Assembly (NCBI RefSeq): GCF_030815955.1 | Contig: NZ_JAUSXK010000001.1 | Location: 4,047,364-4,111,363 of the forward strand | DNA from: Microbacterium murale | Lineage (GTDB): Bacteria; Actinomycetota; Actinomycetes; Actinomycetales; Microbacteriaceae | Length of the DNA stretch: 64,000 bases | Reading direction: 5' to 3' | In this document: positions 57,516 to 64,000 of the stretch, piece by piece | Numbering within the stretch: position 1 is the stretch's first letter | Layout of the letters: each line of letters starts with the position of its first letter | Notes under the pieces: model-generated | What the model was told of the DNA's origin: nothing | The model's input: only the letters and a program-made list of their open reading frames with translations | The model's database searches: none | Translations under genes and position numbers: made by a program

Positions 57516-58417
57516 GGGCGCGTCAGTGGGGCGTGCACTCGGTGCAGGAACTCCCTCACCGTCCTGGTCCACGCGTCTGCCTCCTCGATCTGCGGTGAGT
57601 GTCCCGATTTCTCGAACACGACCAGTTCGGAAGCCGGGATGAGATCGGCAATGGTCTGGCTACACGATACTGGGGTGATCCAATCCGTCCGTCCCACTGT
57701 GATGAGTGTCGGCACCGTGATCTCGTGCAGGCGCGGCTTGAGGTCGTAATTCGGCAGGTTCACGGAGAACGCGTAGTTGTGCGCCTCGTATCGGTACGGC
57801 GTCGCCTCGACCTTGCGCTCGACCGCCTCCGGATCGTAGACGAAGTCGTAGAGCGGGAGGATCTCACGCCAGCAATCCTTCAGATCGGCGTTGTCATGGA
57901 CCTTGCCGACGTCTATCCGATCGAACTTCTCCATGTCGATGTTCACCCGGTCTGATGCCAGTGCGTTCTCCCGCGCAAGATGCGCGTTCGAGTTGTCTGG
58001 GGCGGTGTCGCGCAGCACGAGCGCGTCGACGCGCTCCGGATAACGCAGCGCGTACTCCATCGCCATGAAACCGCCATACGAACCGCCGGCCATCACGATG
58101 CTCTCTGCACCGATCCAATCCCGCAGCCCGTCGATGTCGGCAGCCCATTGCTCGTGACTGAATGTGCCGTTTCCCTCGCTCTGTCCGCTGCCGCGCGCGT
58201 CGAACACGACGATCCGATACTCATCGCTCAGCCGTCCGAAGCTCGCACGGGGCTCCGCGCGGGATCCGAGGCCAGGAGCGCCGTGGTGAGTGATGATCAC
58301 CGGCACCCCCTCAGGCCCGAGTACTTCGACGGCGAGTCGATTGCCGTTGATCTCGACCCATTCATGGTTGGTCGTGGCTGCGGCGAATTCGGGGGAAACC
58401 GGCGGGGTGGTTGTCAT
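57512..58417 (-). CDS. Alpha/beta hydrolase (S33 prolyl-aminopeptidase-like)
   Basis: A 301-residue cytoplasmic alpha/beta hydrolase similar to proline iminopeptidases: VPVIITHHGAPGLGSRAEP (oxyanion region with HHGxPG), VVFDARGSGQSEG, nucleophile elbow GGSYGGFMAMEYA (family GGSWG), Asp in VGRTDWITP and His in EKSGHSPQIEE. It may release N-terminal Pro or hydrolyse a similar amide or ester. ATG 58417 has AGAGGA 4 bases upstream. It sits 34 bases after the M24 gene and overlaps the regulator by 4 bases, within a peptide/amide-uptake operon. Confidence 0.86.
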   Translation of the reverse strand: MTTTPPVSPEFAAATTNHEWVEINGNRLAVEVLGPEGVPVIITHHGAPGLGSRAEPRASFGRLSDEYRIVVFDARGSGQSEGNGTFSHEQWAADIDGLRDWIGAESIVMAGGSYGGFMAMEYALRYPERVDALVLRDTAPDNSNAHLARENALASDRVNIDMEKFDRIDVGKVHDNADLKDCWREILPLYDFVYDPEAVERKVEATPYRYEAHNYAFSVNLPNYDLKPRLHEITVPTLITVGRTDWITPVSCSQTIADLIPASELVVFEKSGHSPQIEEADAWTRTVREFLHRVHAPLTRP

Positions 58418-58451
58418 GTCGTCCTCTTCTCTCAGATGAGTATCGATGCGC

Positions 58452-59633
58452 TCAGAGCGCGATCGTGCAGTCGTCAAGGGAGCGAGGGTACGTCGTCAGC
58501 GCCTCCGCTCCCTCCGCGGTCACCAGCATGCTGTCGCTGATGCGATAGCCGGCGTGACCGGGCACGTAGATCCCTGGCTCGTTGGAGACGATCATCCCCT
58601 CCTCCAACAGCGTCGGGTCGCCGTCTTCCAGCCACGGAGGCTCATGCATCCCCAGTCCGATGCCGTGGCCCTGCCGATGACGGATGTACTCACCGAGGCC
58701 GGCCTCTCGGATGACATCGAGGCAGAGTCGGTTCGCCTCCCTGCATTCGAGACCGGCGCGGATCGTCTCGCGGCCGATGCGCTGCGCACGGTGGATCGTG
58801 TCGTGGAATCGGCGCTGGTCCTGCGTGGGCTCTCCGAGCACGAACGTCCGCTCGCCCTCGACGAAACGACCACCGACGGCGCAACCCAACGAGAGCATGA
58901 ACGTGTCTCCGGCGCGCAGACGATTCACAGACGGCAGCCCGTGCGGAAAGGCGGAGTTCGCGCCGGAGTACACCAAGCCTCCGGCGAGGAGCGAAGCGAC
59001 CACGACATTGCGATGCTCCGTATACATGGTTCTCGTTCCTGTCGCGGTGACATGGCGTTCGAGTTCTGCCTCGGTCGGCAACTCCAGTCCGCCTGCTATC
59101 GCTTCCTTCACCAGTGCGACTCCGGCTTCCAGCATCCGATCCGTGACCCGCGCCGCCTCCCGATGCAGCGCGACCTCCTCCGGAAACTTCACGAAGCGAG
59201 AGCGCGTGAGCAGGTCAGAGGGGACGAACTCGGCAGCTGGCAGGGATTCTCGTGCCGCGGCGAGTCTCGCGAACGATATCGTCGTGGCGAAGCCGACCCG
59301 CCTGCGACCGCCGCCGACCGCGCTCGCGAATGCAGTGAACGGCGAAACGACCCCCGGGTACTCCTGGAACGCCACCAGCTCCGCGTGGGCCGACTGCGTT
59401 TGTGCGTACTCGCGTTCCAGCTCGGGCAGCAGAAGAACGACACGTCCATCGGACTCTATCCAGATCGCGACAGGTCGTTCCGAGGGGTGATGGAAGAATC
59501 CGCTGAGATAGGCGATGTCCTCGGGATGATCGGAGAGGAACGCATCGAAACCCTCGGCCCTCAGTCCATCGCGCACTCGGCGCTGCACGCGGTCGAAGAA
59601 TTCCGGGCCGAGCCGCTGGTCGATTTCGGTCAT
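58452..59633 (-). CDS. M24 family 'pita-bread' peptidase/amidohydrolase with altered metal site
   Basis: A 393-residue protein with an N-terminal creatinase/prolidase domain and a C-terminal M24 domain. The substrate-site motif SGANSAFPHGLP and the HGIGLGMHEPP and SNEPGIYVPG motifs are present. However, the two metal-binding Asps normally in LDxG and DxTRT are replaced (MLSLG and EGERTF), and the last Glu of the RIED motif is Ser (RISD). Three of five ligands are thus non-canonical, as in metal-independent creatinase-type members. It could cleave an amide or cyclic ureido bond rather than act as a standard Xaa-Pro peptidase. AAAGGA lies 4 bases before ATG 59633. Confidence 0.87.
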   Translation of the reverse strand: MTEIDQRLGPEFFDRVQRRVRDGLRAEGFDAFLSDHPEDIAYLSGFFHHPSERPVAIWIESDGRVVLLLPELEREYAQTQSAHAELVAFQEYPGVVSPFTAFASAVGGGRRRVGFATTISFARLAAARESLPAAEFVPSDLLTRSRFVKFPEEVALHREAARVTDRMLEAGVALVKEAIAGGLELPTEAELERHVTATGTRTMYTEHRNVVVASLLAGGLVYSGANSAFPHGLPSVNRLRAGDTFMLSLGCAVGGRFVEGERTFVLGEPTQDQRRFHDTIHRAQRIGRETIRAGLECREANRLCLDVIREAGLGEYIRHRQGHGIGLGMHEPPWLEDGDPTLLEEGMIVSNEPGIYVPGHAGYRISDSMLVTAEGAEALTTYPRSLDDCTIAL

Positions 59634-59645
59634 GACATCCTTTCT

Positions 59646-60542
59646 TCAGCGTGTGAGGTGACGCGGATTGCGCGCATCGTTGTAGGCGATCGAAAGCAGC
59701 GTGGCTGAGAGCACCAGGATCAGGATCGCGATCGATGGGAACAGGGTCAGCCACCACGCGCTCACCATCGCCCCCGCCTGCTGTGCCTCGAACAGGATCC
59801 GTCCCCACGACCAGGTAGTCGGATCACCGAGACCGAGAAAGGCGAGTCCGGCAGCCGAAAGAACCGCGCGCGATGCGGTCACGACGACGGAGACGACCAC
59901 GACCGGTGTGACGGCAGGCAGCAAGTGCCGTGTGATGATCCACCACGGGGACGTCGTCATCAAACGAGACGCATCCACATACGGCAGGCCGACCACGGTG
60001 AGCGCCTGCGAACGCACGAGCCTGGTCACCTCCGGCCAGGAGAACGCGGCCACCACGAGGATGATCGTCGTCGTACTCGGACCGACCAGTGCCGCGACGA
60101 GGATCATCAACGGCAGCACAGGGAGAGAGAGCGTCATGTCTACGATGATGCTGATCAGCCCGTCGAGGCGACGGAAGTAGGCACCTGCGACCGCGATGAC
60201 CGTGCCGAAGATGATTGCGATCGCCGAAGCCGCGACCGCGACGAGAACGCTCTGCTGCGTGCCCCAGATCACTTCTGAGAAGACGTCGCGACCGAGAGCA
60301 TCGGTTCCGAACCAATGCTGTCCACCCGGTGGGCGCAGGACGTCGGGGCCGTAACTGGCGGGGTACGGAGCTATAAGCGGCGCCGCGAGAGCCACCACGA
60401 CGAGCAATAGGAGGAGAGCGAGCGAGATCATCCCGAGCGGGTCGCGACGGAACGCGCGCCACGTATGAGCGCTCGCGCGCTCGTTTCCTATCGCGACGGG
60501 CTCGGCCGTCGGAGTGACATCGGCTGGCAGCGGAGCGGTCAT
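59646..60542 (-). CDS. ABC transporter permease, DppC/OppC type
   Basis: A 298-residue permease with about six hydrophobic segments: N-terminal TWRAFRRDPLGMISLALLLLLVV, the DppC phrase QHWFGTDALGRDVFSEVIWG, and the EAA loop YVDASRLMTTSPWWIITRHLLP. ATG 60542 overlaps the upstream permease stop (ATGA); the long open frame beyond it belongs to another frame of that gene. It is followed 12 bases later by the M24 gene. No ATP-binding subunit is encoded in this operon within the window. Confidence 0.9.
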   Translation of the reverse strand: MTAPLPADVTPTAEPVAIGNERASAHTWRAFRRDPLGMISLALLLLLVVVALAAPLIAPYPASYGPDVLRPPGGQHWFGTDALGRDVFSEVIWGTQQSVLVAVAASAIAIIFGTVIAVAGAYFRRLDGLISIIVDMTLSLPVLPLMILVAALVGPSTTTIILVVAAFSWPEVTRLVRSQALTVVGLPYVDASRLMTTSPWWIITRHLLPAVTPVVVVSVVVTASRAVLSAAGLAFLGLGDPTTWSWGRILFEAQQAGAMVSAWWLTLFPSIAILILVLSATLLSIAYNDARNPRHLTR

Positions 60543-61501
60543 GACGTCTTCACTCTCGGGTCGAGGTAGCCGTACACGATGTCGGTGATCGTGTTCACGA
60601 CCACCACGGTGATCGCCAGCATCAGAAATGCGCCCTGCAGAACAGGGAAGTCGAGTTGCGTCACCGCTTCGAAGATTCCGCGGCCGATGCCCGGGTAGGC
60701 GAACACCGTCTCGGTGAGAACGGCGCCACCCACCAGGAAGCCGAGTTGGAGTCCGATGAGAGTCGTCGTGGGAAGCAGCGCGTTGCGCAGGGCATGCTTC
60801 CAGAGGATGCGGCGCCCACGCAGACCATTCGCTTTGGCGAGGAGGATGTAGTCCTCCCCCAGGGTCTCGATGAGCGTGGAGCGCATCGTGAGCACGTAGG
60901 AGCCCACCTGAACCAGCATGAGCGAGAGCGCCGGCAGCACCAGATGCCGTGCGACGCTCACGTACCACTCGAAGCCGTACGTCCCGTTCGAGTACGCGCC
61001 TCCGATCGGAAACCAGCCAAGGTTCAAACCGAATACGAACAGCAGCAGGATCGCCACACTGGGAACGAAGAGCGACTGCCCCGTCACGCCGAGGATCTGT
61101 ACTCCACGGTCCACGAACCGCCCTCGGTGAGATGCTGCGGCGACACCGAGCGGGATGCCGATGACGATCGTCAGCACGAGCGCCGTGAGAGTCAGAAGCA
61201 GCGTCCACGGAAGTCGCTGCATGAGGACGTCCGTCACCGGGATGGACTGTGTGAACGAGATGCCAAGGTTCCCCTGCAGGAGCTGCCACATGTAGAGGCC
61301 GTACTGAACCAGCAACGGCTGGTCCAGGCCGTACTGCGCGAGGATGGTCGCCCGGATTTCTTCGGTCATGTTCGGGCTGGCCAGCGCCAGCGCCGGGTCG
61401 CCGGGGAGCAGACGAAGGAGCAGGAACGTCACGGTCACGGCGAACCAGATCGTGAGGAGCCCTCTCCCCGCGCGACGCAGAATGAACGATGCTCGGGACA
61501 C
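60539..61501 (-). CDS. ABC transporter permease, DppB/OppB type
   Basis: A 320-residue permease: FILRRAGRGLLTIWFAVTVTFLLLRLLPGDP at the N terminus, and the EAA loop DYILLAKANGLRGRRILWKHALRNAL. GTG 61501 has GAGGAAGG 8 bases upstream and lies 29 bases after the binding-protein stop; earlier frames would run back into that gene. Coupled to the DppC-type permease by ATGA. Confidence 0.9.
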   Translation of the reverse strand: MSRASFILRRAGRGLLTIWFAVTVTFLLLRLLPGDPALALASPNMTEEIRATILAQYGLDQPLLVQYGLYMWQLLQGNLGISFTQSIPVTDVLMQRLPWTLLLTLTALVLTIVIGIPLGVAAASHRGRFVDRGVQILGVTGQSLFVPSVAILLLFVFGLNLGWFPIGGAYSNGTYGFEWYVSVARHLVLPALSLMLVQVGSYVLTMRSTLIETLGEDYILLAKANGLRGRRILWKHALRNALLPTTTLIGLQLGFLVGGAVLTETVFAYPGIGRGIFEAVTQLDFPVLQGAFLMLAITVVVVNTITDIVYGYLDPRVKTS

Positions 61502-61530
61502 CCGGGCGACCTTCCTCGAGATTCCAGTGA

Positions 61531-63150
61531 TTATTCGACGGGGTGAGCGCTCGCGAGCGAGAGCGGATTCACGATCGAGAGCAGTTCGCTCGGCTTCGAG
61601 ATGAAGCCGTCCCATTCGTCGCTGACGGCGAAGAACAGATTCTGCGTGTACATGATGTTGTCGTACACCTGCTCGTGGACGATCTTGTTCGCCTTCTGCA
61701 TGATGGCGACCTTCTCGTCCTCATCGAACGTCACCATGCCCTCCTCGATCAGCGCGTTCAGATCCGGGTCGTCGACATGGGTGTAGTTGATAGCACCGCC
61801 GGGCAGATACGACAGAGCGAAGTTGGTCACCGGGTCATCCATGATCGCGAAGTTGCCCGCATAGATGTCGTAGTCGCCTTCCTGAGTCATCGACAGATAG
61901 GTGTTGCGCTCCGTGCCCTGCAACTCGATGACGATCCCCGCCTCGGCCGCGCTGTCCTTCACCATCTGCGCCCACTGACTGGTGACGCTGTCCTGCAGGG
62001 AATAGATCAGACGGAAGGAGACCGGGAAAAGGCCGTCCGAGTCGGCGGTGTATCCCGCTTCCTCCATGAGCGAGCGGGACTTCTCGGGATCGAACTCGTA
62101 CTCGGTCATGGAATCGTCGTGATACTTGGCGAGCACCGGCATCAGAGCACTGGAGTCGGTCGACACCGCCTGTCCCTGCAGAACTATGTCGCGGATGGCC
62201 TCGTAGTCGGTCGCATGAGCGAGGGCTTGTCGGACGAGCACGTTGCCGAGCTCGGGATTTTCCATGTTGTACACGAGGTGCGCGTAGCCCAGACCTGCGG
62301 CTTCGATCACCTGCAGCCCGTCCGTGTTGCTCAGCTGCTCGACCTGGGCCGGCGGAAGGGCATTGGCGATCACATCGATCTCACCGCTCTGCAGTGCGAG
62401 GATCTCCGTGTTCACATCGGGGTACACGCGGTAGACGACCTCCGCAGGACCGGGCACACCGCCGTCGACGAGCGGATAGTCGTCGACGCGGGCGAGCGTG
62501 TAGTGCTGGCCGACCTGGAACTCTTCGAGCACGAACGGCCCCATGCCCACCCAGCCGCCGTCCGAGCCGTCGTTGGCGAAGTCGGCGATCGAGCCCTTCG
62601 GCTCGAACACATGCTTCGGGACGACGACTCCCCAGAAGCCGATCTCTTCGATGATCGACGAGTCGGGCTGAGTCAGTGCGAGTTCCACTCTGGTGTCGGA
62701 TACGGCTGTCGCCGATTCCAGGTTTCCGAGCTGCCCGAAGAACGTTCCGGGTGCCTCATCGCGCTTGACCGCGTTCAGAGTCCATGCCACATCCTCTGCG
62801 GTGAAAGGCTCTCCGTCGCTCCACGTCAGATCGTCGCGGATCTCGTAGAAGCCCGTCGTATCGTCGACGTAGCCCCAGTCGGTGGCGACGTGCGCTTCTT
62901 TGCTCCCGTCGTCGCTGATGCTCAGCAGATGCGGATACATCAGGTTGGTGACCCACGAGTCGGTGCGGCTGTTACCGAGCACCGGGTTGAAGTTGACGAC
63001 ATCCGTCGTAGTGCCGATACTGAGCGTCTCATCGCTCGGACTGGCGTCGCCCCCTGATTCTCCCGGCTCCGGTGCGCTGGGCGCACAGGCCGCGAGGGTG
63101 GTGGCCAACAGCGCCGCAGCGCCGATGGCGAGGAACTTGCTGTGCTTCAT
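61531..63150 (-). CDS. ABC transporter substrate-binding lipoprotein (SBP family 5)
   Basis: A 539-residue extracytoplasmic binding protein with a lipoprotein signal (lipobox LAAC, Cys near residue 22) and an acidic Ser/Gly linker. Family motifs include DDLTWSDGEPFTAEDVAWTLNA (near residue 105), VRQALAHATDYEAI and FPVSFRLIYS. It resembles binding proteins of dipeptide-type importers and is clearly distinct in sequence from the one at 34.6 kb. ATG 63150 overlaps the dipeptidase stop (TGATG) and GGAGG lies 10 bases upstream. Confidence 0.92.
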   Translation of the reverse strand: MKHSKFLAIGAAALLATTLAACAPSAPEPGESGGDASPSDETLSIGTTTDVVNFNPVLGNSRTDSWVTNLMYPHLLSISDDGSKEAHVATDWGYVDDTTGFYEIRDDLTWSDGEPFTAEDVAWTLNAVKRDEAPGTFFGQLGNLESATAVSDTRVELALTQPDSSIIEEIGFWGVVVPKHVFEPKGSIADFANDGSDGGWVGMGPFVLEEFQVGQHYTLARVDDYPLVDGGVPGPAEVVYRVYPDVNTEILALQSGEIDVIANALPPAQVEQLSNTDGLQVIEAAGLGYAHLVYNMENPELGNVLVRQALAHATDYEAIRDIVLQGQAVSTDSSALMPVLAKYHDDSMTEYEFDPEKSRSLMEEAGYTADSDGLFPVSFRLIYSLQDSVTSQWAQMVKDSAAEAGIVIELQGTERNTYLSMTQEGDYDIYAGNFAIMDDPVTNFALSYLPGGAINYTHVDDPDLNALIEEGMVTFDEDEKVAIMQKANKIVHEQVYDNIMYTQNLFFAVSDEWDGFISKPSELLSIVNPLSLASAHPVE

Positions 63151-64000
63151 CAGACCCAAACCTCCTCGAGTACGCGCAGGGTGTTTCCACCGACGACGGC
63201 GCGGATCTCATCGTCGGAGTAGTTGTGCTTCACGAGCCAGCCGATGATGTTGTAGAAGGCCTCGGCCGGGTTCTCGATCCCGTCCACGTACGGCTGCTTC
63301 TCGTACTCGACGTTGGCATGGGCCTGGCCGAGCGACAGGTTCGACGAGAAGGCGTCGTGCAGGCCGACGTGGTCACCGAACAGAGTGTCCGGCCCGAAGC
63401 TGACATGTTCGAGGCCCACCAGGTCGACGCAGTACTGGAAGTGGTCCATCACCGACTCGAGCGAGTGCTTCGGGTGCTGGGGAGAGATGGTGGTGTGCGG
63501 CGCCGCCTCGATCCCGATCACCCCGCCGCGCTTCGCGCATTCGATGATCGTCTCGTCGGTCTTCATGCGGTTGGTCGGCCACAGTCCTCGCGCACCGGCG
63601 TGCGTGATGAATACCGGCTTCACGGAATGGCGGATCACGTCCAGGCACGTCTGGTCGCCGGAGTGCGAGATGTCGATCGCGATGCCGAGCTTGTTCATCC
63701 GCTCCACCGCGCGCTCGCCGAAGTAGGTCAGCCCGCCGTCACCGCGTTCCTTCAGCCCGCCTCCGAGCATGTTGGCCTCGGAGTAGGCGATGCCCATCTG
63801 CCGAACACCGAATCCGTAGAGTACGTCGAGCCTGTCGACCTCGTTCTCGATCATCGTGGAGGCCTCGAGCGCGAAGATGTGCGCCATTCGACCGGTCTCG
63901 GCCGCGTGGCGGATGTCCTTGATCGATTCAGCCTTCATCACGAAGTCCTGGTGGGCGAGATCCGCCATGCGCACGCCGAGGTCGAACAGCACGTCCTGGT
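63150..64000 (-). CDS. Membrane dipeptidase (M19 family), C-terminal part (5' end outside window)
   Basis: A zinc amidohydrolase-fold dipeptidase; the frame is open to the window edge, so the N terminus with the first HxD metal pair is missing. Visible family features: FALEAS with the bridging Glu (about residue 43 of the fragment), ISHSG and ITHAGARGLW (metal His pair and Arg), GVIGIEA, and GPDTLFGDHVG with the catalytic Asp region. Relatives cleave dipeptides, including D-configured ones, and some beta-lactams. Its stop overlaps the binding-protein start (TGATG), so it is the upstream part of the same operon. GTG 63992 is internal. Confidence 0.9.
   Translation of the reverse strand, partial: QDVLFDLGVRMADLAHQDFVMKAESIKDIRHAAETGRMAHIFALEASTMIENEVDRLDVLYGFGVRQMGIAYSEANMLGGGLKERGDGGLTYFGERAVERMNKLGIAIDISHSGDQTCLDVIRHSVKPVFITHAGARGLWPTNRMKTDETIIECAKRGGVIGIEAAPHTTISPQHPKHSLESVMDHFQYCVDLVGLEHVSFGPDTLFGDHVGLHDAFSSNLSLGQAHANVEYEKQPYVDGIENPAEAFYNIIGWLVKHNYSDDEIRAVVGGNTLRVLEEVWV

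Noticed and set aside
56469..64000. Interpretation as an ectoine-degradation cluster (M24 hydrolase plus AsnC regulator)
   Set aside because: No deacetylase, aminotransferase or aspartate-semialdehyde dehydrogenase is present, and a dipeptidase and Dpp-type importer are; the resemblance rests on two broad families.

Overview
The window is 64 kb of a high-GC actinobacterial chromosome, most likely from the family Microbacteriaceae and possibly a Microbacterium-like organism. The assignment rests on GC-rich coding sequence, frequent GTG and TTG starts, chains of 4-base stop/start overlaps, many leaderless genes with a TANNNT box 6-7 nt before the start codon, and conserved gene blocks (zwf-opcA-pgl, dusB-dgt-dnaG, HIT-phoH-ybeY-corC-era, hrcA-dnaJ-rsmE, comEA-comEC-holA). 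No prophage, transposase, integrase or CRISPR array was seen. Coding density is very high and no gene-free stretch exceeds 300 bases.

Layout. 1-5 kb: end of the oxidative pentose-phosphate operon (zwf, opcA, pgl), a drug/metabolite transporter, peptide deformylase, a septum-formation-type lipoprotein and tRNA-Asn. 5-12 kb: an orphan ABC ATPase, then dusB-dgt-dnaG (tRNA dihydrouridine synthase, dNTPase, primase), two thiol-redox genes and a small P-loop protein. 12-17 kb: recO-uppS, a TRIC-type channel, and leuA preceded by a leucine-rich leader peptide inside a pseudoknot-like RNA. 17-30 kb: a housekeeping stretch mostly on the minus strand: quinone-oxidoreductase-like gene, era, corC, ybeY, phoH, HIT, rsmE, dnaJ, hrcA with a CIRCE operator, a divergent carboxylesterase, hemW, a DUF1990 gene and lepA.

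30-40 kb: a peptide/oligosaccharide-type ABC importer (two permeases, a fused double ATPase, a substrate-binding lipoprotein), an alpha/beta hydrolase, a major-facilitator transporter translationally coupled to a family 1 beta-glucosidase, and rpsT. 40-48.6 kb: holA, comEC, comEA, leuS and a frameshifted pabB-like gene. 48.6-56 kb: dedA, an App1-type phosphatase, a protein often labelled 3-methyladenine glycosylase, a secreted NagZ-like hydrolase, small membrane proteins, an NAD(P)-binding protein and a flavoprotein. 56.3 kb: tRNA-Ala.

56.5-64 kb: a tightly packed minus-strand catabolic operon: membrane dipeptidase (cut by the window edge), substrate-binding lipoprotein, two Dpp/Opp-type permeases, an M24 'pita-bread' hydrolase lacking most canonical metal ligands, an S33-like alpha/beta hydrolase and a double Lrp/AsnC regulator. 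It looks like an uptake-and-hydrolysis pathway for a peptide or amide-linked compound. This and the leuA leader, the shared CIRCE promoter, the intergenic repeat pair and the pabB frameshift are the most interesting items.

All identifications come from reading motifs by eye; no database search was run.
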